DNA from: Annona cherimola | Lineage: Eukaryota; Streptophyta; Magnoliopsida; Magnoliales; Annonaceae | Length of the DNA stretch: 64,000 nt | Assembly: GCA_030490835.1 (NCBI GenBank) | Contig: CM059971.1 | Span: 51,632,012 to 51,696,011 of the forward strand | Direction of reading: 5' to 3' | Part shown: positions 18,881-29,400 of the stretch, in pieces | Layout: each line of letters starts with the position of its first letter | How positions within the stretch are numbered: position 1 is the stretch's first letter | Position numbers and translations under genes: made by a program | The notes under the pieces: generated by a model | The model's input: the letters and a program-made list of their open reading frames with translations, nothing else | Databases searched by the model: none | Told to the model about the DNA's origin: nothing

Positions 18881-20665
18881 TATTATTTTCAAAAATTACT
18901 TTTCCCAACGTGGATACTCCCCGATTGGCGGGTTGAATTGACACACGGGTTAAGTATATTTTCTCTTTTAAAAATAAAATAAAAATATATATGTGTTATA
19001 TTATATATATATAAATATATATATATATATACATATATATTATTTTCAAAAACTACTTTTCCCAACGTAGATACTCCCCGACTGGCGGGTTGAATTGACA
19101 CACGGGTTAAGTATATTTTCCCTCTTTTGAAAATAAAATAAAAATATATATGTGTATATTATATATATATATAAATATATATACATATATATTATTTTTG
19201 AAAACTACTTTTCCCAACGTGGATACTCCCCGACTGGCGGGTTGAATTGACACACGGGTTAAGTATATTTTCCCTCTTTTGAAAATAAAATAAAAATATA
19301 TATGTGTTATATTATATATATATAAATATATATATATACATGTATATTATTTTTAAAAACTACTTTTCCCAACGTAGATACTCCCCGACTGGCGGGTTGA
19401 ATTGACACACGGGTTAAGTATATTTTCCCTCTTTTGAAAATAAAATAAAAATATATATGTGTATATTATATATATATATAAATATATATACATATATATT
19501 ATTTTTGAAAACTACTTTTCCCAACGTAGATACTCCCCGACTGGCGGGTTGAATTGACACACGGGTTAAGTATATTTTCCCTCTTTTGAAAATAAAATAA
19601 AAATATATATGTGTATATTATATATATATATATAAATATATATACATATATATTATTTTTGAAAACTACTTTTCCCAACGTGGATACTCCCCGACTGGCG
19701 GGTTGAATTGACACACGGGTTAAGTATATTTTCCCTCTTTTGAAAATAAAATAAAAATATATATGTGTTATATTATATATATATAAATATATATATATAC
19801 ATGTATATTATTTTTAAAAACTACTTTTCCCAACGTAGATACTCCCCGACTGGCGGGTTGAATTGACACACGGGTTAAGTATATTTTCCCTCTTTTGAAA
19901 ATAAAATAAAAATATATATGCGTATATTATATATATATATAAATATATATACATATATATTATTTTTGAAAACTACTTTTCCCAACGTAGATACTCCCCG
20001 ACTGGCGGGTTGAATTGACACACGGGTTAAGTATATTTTCCCTCTTTTGAAAATAAAATAAAAATATATATGTGTATATTATATATATATATATAAATAT
20101 ATATACATATATATTATTTTTGAAAACTACTTTTCCCAACGTGGATACTCCCCGACTGGCGGGTTGAATTGACACACGGGTTAAGTATATTTTCCCTCTT
20201 TTGAAAATAAAATAAAAATATATATGTGTTATATTATATATATATAAATATATATATATACATGTATATTATTTTCAAAAACTACTTTTCCCAACGTGGA
20301 TACTCCCCGACTGGCGGGTTGAATTGACACACGGGTTAAGTATATTTTCCTTCTTTTGAAAATAAAATAAAAATATATATGTGTATATTATATATATATA
20401 TAAATATATATACATATATATTATTTTTGAAAACTACTTTTCCCAACGTGGATACTCCCCGACTGGCGGGTTGAATTGACACACGGGTTAAGTATACTTT
20501 CCCTCTTTCAAAAATAAAGTAAAAATATATATATGTATATTATATATATATAAATATCTATATATACATATATATTATTTTCAAAAACTACTTTTCCCAA
20601 CGTGGATACTCCCCGACTGGCGGGTTGAATTGACACACGGGTTAAGTATATTTTCTATTATATAT
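18881..20665 (+). repeat. ~154-bp tandem array, 12 copies (5' LTR)
   Basis: Each unit has an AT-rich half (TATATAT, AAAATAAAATAAAAATATAT) and a conserved GC-richer half. The latter contains CTTTTCCCAACGT, ACTCCCCGACTGGCGGG and TTGACACACGGGTTAAG. CTTTTCCCAACGT occurs 12 times from 18898 to 20590. Open frames here come from the repeat. Confidence 0.95.
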
Positions 20666-20715
20666 ATACATATATATATATCAAAAAAAAAAATGATGAC
20701 CTCTTCGCTCAATCC

Positions 20716-21860
20716 GAGCCCCAAAACTCTCCAAAAAGCCCATGATGGCCCAAAAATCTCCAAAAAGCCCAAGATGGCTCAAAAATCTCCACAAAGCCCA
20801 AGATGGCTCAAAACTTTTCAAAAAGCCCATGATGGCCCAAAACTCTCCAAAAAGCCCAAGATGGCTCAAAACTTTTCAAAAAGCCCAAGATGGCACAAAA
20901 ATCTCCACAAAGCCTAAGATGGCTCAAAACTTTTCAAAAAGCCCATGATGGCCCAAAACTCTCCAAAAAGCCCAAGATGGCTCAAAACTTTTCAAAAAGC
21001 CCAAGATGGCACAAAAATCTCCACAAAGCCCAAGACAGCTAAAAACTTTTCAAAAAGCCCATGATGGCCCAAAACTCTCCAAAAAGCCCATGATGGCCCA
21101 AAAATCTCCAAAAAGCCCAAGATGGCTCAAAAATCTCCACAAAGCCCAAGATGGCTCAAAACTTTTCAAAAAGCCCATGATTGCCCAAAACTCTCCAAAA
21201 AGCCCATGATGGCTCAAAACTTTTCAAAAAGCCCAAGATGGCACAAAAATCTCCACAATGCCCAAGACAGCTAAAAACTTTTCAAAAAGCCCATGATGGC
21301 CCAAAAATCTCCAAAAAGCCCAAGATGGCTCAAAAATCTCCACAAAGCCCAAGATGGCTCAAAACTTTTCAAAAAGCCCATGATGGCCCAAAACTCTCCA
21401 AAAAGCCCAAGATGGCTCAAAACTTTTCAAAAAGCCCAAGATGGCACAAAAATCTCCACAAAGCCCAAGACAGCTAAAAACTTTTCAAAAAGCCCATGAT
21501 GGCCCAAAAATCTCCAAAAAGCCCAAGATGGCTCAAAAATCTCCACAAAGCCCAAGACGGCTAAAAACTTTTCAAAAAGCCCATGATGGCCCAAAAATCT
21601 CCAAAAAGCCCAAGATGGCTCAAAAATCTCCACAAAGCCCAAGACGGCTAAAAACTTTTCAAAAAGCCCAAGATGGCTCGGAAAAGCCCGAGATGGCTCA
21701 AAACTCTTCAAAAAGCCCAAGATTGCACAAAACTTTTCAAAAAAGCCCAAGGTGGCCCAAAACCCTCCAAAAAGCCCAAGATGGCTCAAAACTCTCCAAA
21801 AAGCCCAAGAAGGCCCAAACTCTTTTCAACAAGCCCAGTTGGGCCCAAACCTTTTAAATT
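20716..21860 (+). repeat. ~30-bp GCCCAAGATGGC tandem array (5' LTR)
   Basis: About 38 imperfect units of the type AAAAAGCCCAAGATGGC plus TCAAAACTTTTC or CCAAAAATCTCC. Unit length close to a multiple of three keeps several frames open on both strands, giving repetitive proteins (KAHDGPKLSKKPKMAQ type). These are repeat artefacts rather than recognised genes. Confidence 0.9.
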
Positions 21861-22130
21861 GGTCAAAAATGACCCAAACATATTTTTTTTAAATTCGGTT
21901 GAATCCATTTCTTGGTAAAACCACCCAATTGTTCAATCCAGAGGCTGAATGCGGGAGACGCTGGTTTCTTGTACAAGTACAGAAGCTGAAAGCGGGACAC
22001 GCTGGTCTGCTGTGTAAATCCAGAAGCTAAGAACACACTTAGTTTGCTGTGTAGGGTCACTAGTGTAGCCGACGGGCCCCTCACTAGTTCCCAAACCGAG
22101 TCATCGCTGGTCGACGGGCTAAGCGTAAAC

Positions 22131-22266
22131 TCACATTTAAGACATGGCGCGTGGCGTCATGTACCTCACATTTAAGTCATGGCGCGTGGCGTCATGAACC
22201 TCATACGTAAAGATATGGCGCGTGGCGTCATATACCTCACATTCGAGTCACGGCGCGGGGCGAAGT
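22131..22266 (+). repeat. ~37-bp tandem repeat, four copies (5' LTR)
   Basis: Four units carry CATGGCGCGTGGCGTCATG or close variants preceded by TCACATTTAAG. The copy in the 3' LTR is at 38707-38842. Confidence 0.85.
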
Positions 22267-22606
22267 GTACTCATTTATCTTTATATTTTTGTTAGACACG
22301 ATTTTTCGTGCACTTGTAAAGACGTAGAAGGATCTTCTACGCACTTCATTATTATTAAGCATTTTTTCTTATGGACCATTGTATTCAGCTCTTTTAATCA
22401 AGGGTTTTCTCGTTAGAGATGTAAAATCAGAATGTGGAACACAATGCAAAATATTTCTGTGATATACTTTTCGGACTCGGTTAAAGAATTGGATGCTTTA
22501 AAATTTTGCTGGGGAATTAATTAAGCATTTATTTCCAAAGTCGTAGGAAAACAATTTTATCTTTAACCAAGTGTATGAAATGATTTTCTCACGAGGCCGG
22601 AACAAA

Positions 22607-22622
22607 TGGTGAACCCGACGTG
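22607..22622 (+). other. putative primer binding site
   Basis: TGGTGAACCCGACGTG starts three bases after the LTR end. It begins with TGG as expected for pairing with a tRNA CCA end. I could not assign the tRNA with certainty. Confidence 0.6.
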
Positions 22623-23714
22623 AAACATTCTCCCTTCATCTTTAAGAGCTTAAAACTATGGTCTTTATATGCTTATTTTCTCGAACCTGACACTCTGAAA
22701 TGCTCCTTTACAGATTTCATGGCACATTCGATGGCTTTTGGATTTTTGCATAATGGTGGTTTTGTCATTTCTGAGCCAGACCACATGGATGCGGCTATCC
22801 CGCATCATTTTATTCGTGTACCAGAGAAACCGGAGCACCGTGTCTATCGACACGTTGACTACTCTCCTGCAGCGATCAAGCAGAGAAGAGACCGATCCGC
22901 ACTACTCAAAGAGTCTCTTATTGTTCAAAGCTCGAAGACCACTCCTATTCAACCGACAAAGTCTCTGCAGGCGCCCATCCGAATGGGCCCGCCTGCTCGA
23001 CAGTCAGACTATGCCAAGAAGTCCGCCCACCGGCTTGCTGCACCAGCCCAACCAGCAGCACAACAGCCTGCAGGACAACCTGTTTTGCAGTCCCATTCCA
23101 TGAAGAGGTCTGCGAGACAATCTACTGCAGCTCAGCTAGTGCCAACTGGCCGACCAGAAGTCAATGTTCCCTGAAAAGGGGGCAAAACTGTGCCGAATCC
23201 TGTTCGATGCGCCATCACTCGCCAATTTGGTCGGGCCGCCTCAAGGATTGTTAACCTAGCCCCCCGACCTAGCCAAGGTGACACCCAGGAGCGGAAGAAG
23301 TTAAGAAGAGAAACCAAGTTTTCTCAGCTGGAGGCTCCATTGGCCGATGGAGGGGACGACCAATTCAAGCCGCAAGGACCTATTATTGTCCGATCCGGTT
23401 TAGGCACCCTGCGATTCGTCATCCCTGACCCGACGCATTCGCCCCATCAGTCAACCCATGCTCCATCTAGCTCACAAGCTAGAGTCAAATCTCCAGATCA
23501 CTATGATACTGCCAACATAGTGACGGTTCCTCATCACGTATCAAGGAAACAAAGGAGAAAAGCGCAGCAGAAAAAGCAGTTCGGGAAAACAACTTCCCGG
23601 TTAAACTTGAAGGCTTCATCGCCACTGCCACCAGGACCAAGGCATAGGCTGTTCTCACACCCCCGACAAAGGGGTAGGCCGCAAAAGAAGCCACTAAGAA
23701 CACTCGCAAATTGA
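22620..23714 (+). CDS. 5' ORF region before gag (ORF1-like), function unknown
   Basis: The frame is open from the LTR edge, with the first ATG at about 22719 (MAHSMAFGFLHNGG), a stop at 23172-23174, and then the same frame open to 23714. The product is proline, glutamine and basic-residue rich in its second half. Ogre and related Tat elements are known to have an extra ORF before gag, and this occupies that position. The stop may be a mutation or real. No domain is recognised. Confidence 0.45.
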
Positions 23715-26443
23715 GAGTGCCTCAAAAGCCAAGACTCTCTAACAAGTGGCAGTATCCTCAGAAGCGCCATACAACGTATTCACGTTCGGTGCTCAGGCTG
23801 ATCCCTAACTTTATACACAAAAATCAATTCGCCTCGTTAATCAGACTAAAAGAGGATATGACTTATGCGCCTGTTGTGGCCCCGTTCCGAGGAGAGCACC
23901 GGATGCCGCAACCCAAGAGAGAAGCTAAAAGGAGGAGACGTCTCCTCCAGACGACAGAAGTTAACATGGTGGACCTCACCCAGCCAAGCACTTCCAAAGC
24001 GTCGGAGATGTTAACCCGATCAAGGGCAGCCGCAATGCCCATTACGCCGCCATTCTGTAGCCTCTCTCATCCTGAAGGGATTAGAGGCGCCCTCCCGAGA
24101 GGTCAATTTGAAGCCTCTTACATGGTGGGAGAAGAAGAAGAGGTTCTTACACCCAAGTCTCAGCTCATTCATGACCTCCAGGAGGAGATTAAGCGTATGA
24201 AACGGGCCATGGAAACTCCAGACAACAAGACAATGAGTTCCCACCAGCCGCTATCACCAAAGAACCGCCAATCGGTCCATCAGCCCGAGAAACCAATCAG
24301 GCAACGGACCGAGGAAGATGAAAATGCAGAATTGGAGCCAGGCTTTCTGCAGTTGAATAACCTACGTATCAATACCCCTCGAACGCAAGATGCACGGGTA
24401 AACACACCCATGGGGTCACCACCCAGGTTTATGGCACAAAAGGAGATGGTGCATCAGCTTGTGGCCGAATGCCTTCGTCGACAGGCACCTCAACTCACGG
24501 GGGTCCTTACGACGACAATCAATAGACCTTATCCCCCAGAGATTGAAGCAGAGTTGCTACCTAGGGATTTGAAGCCACCGAAGATCCAATTCGATGGGAC
24601 TCGGAGCGCGTTAAAGCACCTGGCATCATTCCACTATGCCATGGGCAATTGGGCGCACCATTCAAATTTTTGTCTCCGCATGTTCCCCAATACTCTGTCT
24701 GGCGATGCTTTCCAATGGTACATATCTCTCCCAACCGGCTCAGTGCAGACATGGGAAGAGATGAAGGAAATATTCACCTCCCGATTTGTTGATACTACAC
24801 GAGATGTACAACTATCAGAATTATCTACCTTGTCCCAAAAGAAGGACGAGCCGGTTGAAGACTACATCACTAGATGGCAAAGGGCCGCTAACCGATGTCA
24901 AGCACCCCTATCTCAAGCAATGAAGGTCAATCTTTGCCGGAATGGCATCAAGACGGAAATCTCGTTGCTGATGAATGAACAGCTAAGTACATTTCAGGCC
25001 CTAGCTACAGAAGCTTGTCGAAAAGAGTATTTGTTGTCTCAACAAAAAGCTTGGAAGAAGGAGTCATCCACAACTACTACATTTAAGAAGAAGAAAACTG
25101 GAGAGACCTCTGCGAACACCACGGAAGTTAAGAAGCAGCCAGATAAAGCAAAGCCGCCTGTAAAAGAGCAGCCTGCAAGACCCTTCCGAAGAGAGGAAAT
25201 CCAATATGCCTTTGGGGAAGATGATGTGGAGACGCTATTCCAGCACCTCATGTCGACCGGGCTATTCGAGTTGCCCGCCCCAAAAAGACCAGAAGAAGTT
25301 GGACGCACTTCTCACCAGCGATATTGCAGTTACCACCGATATGTCGGTCACCCCACTAAGAAGTGTTGGGATCTCCAAGCAATATTGCAAGATTACATCG
25401 ACAAGGGGATTATAAAACTCAGTCCTCCAGCGCAAGCTTCATCAAATGTTGTGACAATTGAGATAGCAGAAAAGGGTGATTGGGAAGTGGTTCGAAAACC
25501 ACCAAGCCTAAGACGGACAAAAAGATGCCTCAAAGATTTATGCAGAAAAGACAAAAGAATAAGGGATAAGGCCATTCTCCCTTTCTTCTCAAGGCATTTG
25601 AGGCAATCCTCACGGGTGCAACCATTCATGATCATGGACTTTTTGCAGCCCGAATTGCTACTCCCATTCTATCAACGGCTTGCTGGGAGATCACCTCGAC
25701 CAGAAAAAGAAAGATACATTCTCGAGGAGTTACCAAAAACAACTTCATGTGAGAATGGTCTAGATAGCAACAACGGAGAAACCGAAACTTGCTATCATAT
25801 AAATGCGTCTGCATCCAAGCCTGCAAAGCGGCGAAGAACAGCCTCGGTGCTTATCCCTAACTACACCAAGTTTGAAGTTGGGATGTCACCGGTAAACCAC
25901 ATCATCACGTATTTGCGAGAATCTCGACTTTTGCCAGCATCTTGGGAAACCAGAGTGGAATACTTTCGGTACTCACTGGGGGAATCAGTGATGTCTTGGT
26001 ACCAAGATAATCATATCGAAGAAATTACCGAGTGGGTCATCTTGATAGATGCGTTCTTGGTCCGCTTCCTGTCAAGACAAAGAGAGCAGTTCCCTAGTAA
26101 TTACTTGAGGGAAATACAATACAGTCAAGAATCTACTGCTCATTATGTAAATTATCTCAGAGACAGTACATGGAGTGACCCCTTGGCCATATGGTTGCCT
26201 GAACCTGAAATGGTCACGAAGTACCTTTCGGATGCGGTATGCCCTCCGGCTGACAATGGGTACAAGACCTTTGGAGCTAAAACTTTCATAAAGGCAATCC
26301 GGTGGGTCGGCAATGAAGGCTTCAAACAAGAGGCAATCTTTAGCGACGCTGAAGGTTTTGGGAGGACAAATCAACTCCAAGTTCTGCATGTGCTGCAGTT
26401 TAAACGATGCGCCCATTCTTCGAGTGTTCCCTTTCTTAACTAG
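23711..26443 (+). CDS. gag: gag polyprotein with two capsid-like domains and a zinc-knuckle-like motif
   Basis: This 910-residue frame has its first ATG at about 23858. Residues about 290-450 form a typical Retrotrans_gag capsid domain (GDAFQWYISLP, TWEEMKEIFTSRF, VEDYITRWQRAANRC). At about 535-555 lies CSYHRYVGHPTKKCWDL, the knuckle-like motif of Tat-lineage gags. A second, diverged capsid-like unit is at about 717-830 (ITYLRESRLLPASWE, SVMSWYQDNH, LIDAFLVRFLSRQREQ). Near the end the coding sense passes to another frame, giving an overlap at 26313-26443. A third such unit follows in the next ORF. The gag would coat element RNA in virus-like particles. Confidence 0.8.
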   Translation: MRVPQKPRLSNKWQYPQKRHTTYSRSVLRLIPNFIHKNQFASLIRLKEDMTYAPVVAPFRGEHRMPQPKREAKRRRRLLQTTEVNMVDLTQPSTSKASEMLTRSRAAAMPITPPFCSLSHPEGIRGALPRGQFEASYMVGEEEEVLTPKSQLIHDLQEEIKRMKRAMETPDNKTMSSHQPLSPKNRQSVHQPEKPIRQRTEEDENAELEPGFLQLNNLRINTPRTQDARVNTPMGSPPRFMAQKEMVHQLVAECLRRQAPQLTGVLTTTINRPYPPEIEAELLPRDLKPPKIQFDGTRSALKHLASFHYAMGNWAHHSNFCLRMFPNTLSGDAFQWYISLPTGSVQTWEEMKEIFTSRFVDTTRDVQLSELSTLSQKKDEPVEDYITRWQRAANRCQAPLSQAMKVNLCRNGIKTEISLLMNEQLSTFQALATEACRKEYLLSQQKAWKKESSTTTTFKKKKTGETSANTTEVKKQPDKAKPPVKEQPARPFRREEIQYAFGEDDVETLFQHLMSTGLFELPAPKRPEEVGRTSHQRYCSYHRYVGHPTKKCWDLQAILQDYIDKGIIKLSPPAQASSNVVTIEIAEKGDWEVVRKPPSLRRTKRCLKDLCRKDKRIRDKAILPFFSRHLRQSSRVQPFMIMDFLQPELLLPFYQRLAGRSPRPEKERYILEELPKTTSCENGLDSNNGETETCYHINASASKPAKRRRTASVLIPNYTKFEVGMSPVNHIITYLRESRLLPASWETRVEYFRYSLGESVMSWYQDNHIEEITEWVILIDAFLVRFLSRQREQFPSNYLREIQYSQESTAHYVNYLRDSTWSDPLAIWLPEPEMVTKYLSDAVCPPADNGYKTFGAKTFIKAIRWVGNEGFKQEAIFSDAEGFGRTNQLQVLHVLQFKRCAHSSSVPFLN

Positions 26444-29400
26444 GGAGTTAAGCTATGATTGGCCGCATATTCAGTTATTCCACGAGAATCATAAGTACGC
26501 ATTGCCGCACTTGTTCGATTATTCATTGGCGGTCTGTCAAATGGGGCAAACAGAAGAGTTTGCACTCGGGCACTTTGTTTTGAGCTTGGCCCATGACAGT
26601 TGTGCCCTTCTCTGGATCTCCTCGCTCCCCGAAGAAGCATTTGGTTCTTGGGAAGAGTTCGTCGATATGTTTATCCTAAGATTCCACGAATATGAAACAG
26701 AGTTCCCTCCAGAGATGATCGAAGTCATGCACCCCCTATCAGGAGAATCTCAATACGACTACATCTTGAGATGGATAAACTGCAGAATAATCAACCAAAA
26801 ATTCGATAAAGAAGGAATCATGGTTCATCAGTGCATCAAGTCAATGAGTGGGTATTTTCCTGAAATTCCAAAAATACAGCCATTTTTCTCAGATGTACTA
26901 CGAACATTGGCTACAAACATTCAGGACTCTGCCTCTTGCAATATGGTGCAAGTTGAAGAAGATGTTCTTGCAATTCTTCGATCTGGTCGAATCACACCAG
27001 AAAACAAACGTAAAGCCCCGGCACAAGAAAATCGTACTCAGCCAGAGCAGCACATACCAGCCGATCATCGAAAATCCTCAGTAAGCTATGATGTCCTTGG
27101 ACACTTGAAGCGACTCCCTGCTCGACTCAGTATTTACGATGCCTTGCAGTTGTCACAAGAAGCCAGGGATGCACTGGTGAGTGCTCTGACAGATGAAAAT
27201 GTCCGTCTTGCTTACCTGGTCGACGCCGCTGAATGTGATGAGGTTATTTCATTCACCGATGAGGATATGTTGCTTGGAGACGTTAATCACAACCGACCCT
27301 TATATGTTACGGGCAACCTGGGCGGTGAACTGGTTAACAGAATCATGATCGATGCCGGGTCTGCAATTAATATCTTGCCCCTTCGAACACTCAGAAGGAT
27401 CAGAATTTCTCCATCAGCGTTAAAAGACACTAGTGTGGTGATTCACGGGTTTAATCAAGGGACTCAAAAGGCCATGGGCCTAATTGAGTTGGAACTAAGC
27501 ATAGAAGATTTCTGCACCGAAATCCCGTGCTTCGTGATTAATGCCCCGACCTCATATAACTTGCTGTTAGGAAGGCCTTGGCTCCACAGTAATAAGATCA
27601 TCGCATCAACGGTGCATCAATGCTTCAAGTACTGCAAGGATGGGGTCGAAAAAAGGATTTTTGCTGACCATAAACCATCCGCAACGGCAGAATCATTTTA
27701 CTCTGATGCTAAGTATTATGACTTGGCATCTGCTGTCAACACATCAATGAAAGCAGTTGAAGCGACCACACGCGAAGGTCAGCAGGAGGTATCTCAGGCT
27801 CCCCCCGCACCAGTAAGCACAGACATATTCTCAAATGGTGAGAAGACGAAAGGTCAAGGTCGTGGTCGAGGGCGCGGTCATGGACGAGGAACGACAGAAC
27901 CGAGGGCTCAATTTCAAACCAAATTTGAAAATATGAGCCTCGATCCAGTACATCCACTACCACGACAACGACAGGGGGCAACCATACCACCTCCTACCAG
28001 TTATAGCAACACTGCTGCAGGATCACGGTTCTACTTGGACTTCGAAGTCTTGAAAAAGGTTGCTAAACCACCTCGAGCCAATTCCCCTAGGTTTGAGGTG
28101 GATCTGGAAGCTCTTCGGAAATTCCGGAATCAGGCCAATGAGGAAGCCAAGTCACTTTACTGTGAGAGTGACAGAATGGCCACTGAGGCCGCTCACCAAA
28201 ATCAAAAACCTAAGGAAATGCTCGAAGAGGTTTTAGCAATGCTCGTGGGGTTTAATGTATCTGCTCCAAGTGTGCAGGAATCCCAAGATGAAAAATTTGC
28301 CCAAAAACATTTCATAAAGCAATATGGCAAGGTTTACGGTAGTCCTAACAAATCCTCTTGTTTGCCCACGGCTAAGCTCAAGAAATGGGATTTCCATCGC
28401 TACAGCAAAGAAAGCAAGAAAATTATGGATTTGATGGGGTTCTATCCTGATGAACCACATTTATCAGGCCTCGGAAGTGACATCCCTATCCCGTTATCCG
28501 AAAGACCCCCTGGTTATCTAAAGGGAAACAAACGACTTGGCCTTGGGTATAAAGAAGAAGAAGACGGCAACTTCGCCACCACCTACTGCGTCTCCACAAG
28601 TGATGACTCCAACAATGATGAAGATGCATTAATGGAACCAGAGGATGCTCCACCTGCGATTGAGGATGGAGGGCAGCCTACTATTGACGTACTTGAGGAA
28701 TTCAATCTCGGGACTGAGAAAGACCCGAGACCCATTTTTATTGCCAAAAACTTGGCCGAAAAAGAAAAGGTGGCGCTGAGGCGGCTTTTAAGTGAATTCA
28801 AAGATGTTTTTGCTTGGGGGTATTCCGAAATGCCAGGACTCAACCCCGCGATTACAATGCACCATCTGCATATTTCGCGGGATAAAAAGCCAGTCAAGCA
28901 AGCCCCGAGAAGATTTCGACCAGAGCTCGAAGAACAAATCATCAAGGAAGTTGAAAAACTCATTGATGTTGAATTCATTCGGGAAATCAAATTTCCAAAA
29001 TGGATTTCTAGCATTGTTCCTGTCAAAAAGAAAAACGGGCAGATCCGCATTTGCGTAGACTTTCGAGATCTAAACGAAGCATGCCCTAAAGATGAATTTC
29101 CTCTTCCTTTCACTGATGTGCTAATCGACAGCACAGCTCTGTACGACACGTTCTCCTTTATGGATGGATATTCAGGATATAATCAAATCAAGATGGCTTC
29201 AGCAGATGAAGCCGCAACAGCATTTCGAACACCGATGGGTGTCTTTTGCTACAAAGTCATGCCTTTTGGTCTTAAGAATGCTGGCGCAACTTATCAAAGG
29301 GCCATGCAAAATATATTTCATGATATGTTACACAAACATGTTGAGTGCTATGTCGATGACCTGGTTGTAAGGTCTGAAGGTCACAATAAGCATAAAGAAG

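Larger units (their letters stand above)
16741..22604 (+). repeat. giant 5' LTR (5864 bp)
   Basis: In order: captured-gene mosaic (16817-18395), TTCCGCGG palindrome array (18427-18640), TATA box, T-rich tract, ~154-bp tandem array (12 copies), ~30-bp tandem array, ~37-bp repeats and the LTR end. The partner LTR at 33785-39180 is 468 bp shorter, close to three units of the ~154-bp array. I noticed three substitutions between the LTRs in the 1.6 kb captured block, so the insertion is recent. Confidence 0.95.

Noticed and set aside
18881..20665. CRISPR-like array of regularly spaced repeats
   Set aside because: The spacers are themselves repeated AT-rich sequence, and the context is a plant LTR; this is a tandem satellite-like array.
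20716..21860. Multiple repeat proteins of 60-140 residues on both strands
   Set aside because: They arise from a ~30-bp tandem repeat and change between the two LTR copies by single-base differences.
22607..22622. Assignment of the giant element's primer site to a named tRNA
   Set aside because: I could not match the 16 bases with confidence to a specific plant tRNA 3' end.
23132..23317. Minus-strand ORFs over gag and pol
   Set aside because: Shadows of the element's plus-strand coding sequence with no matches of their own.
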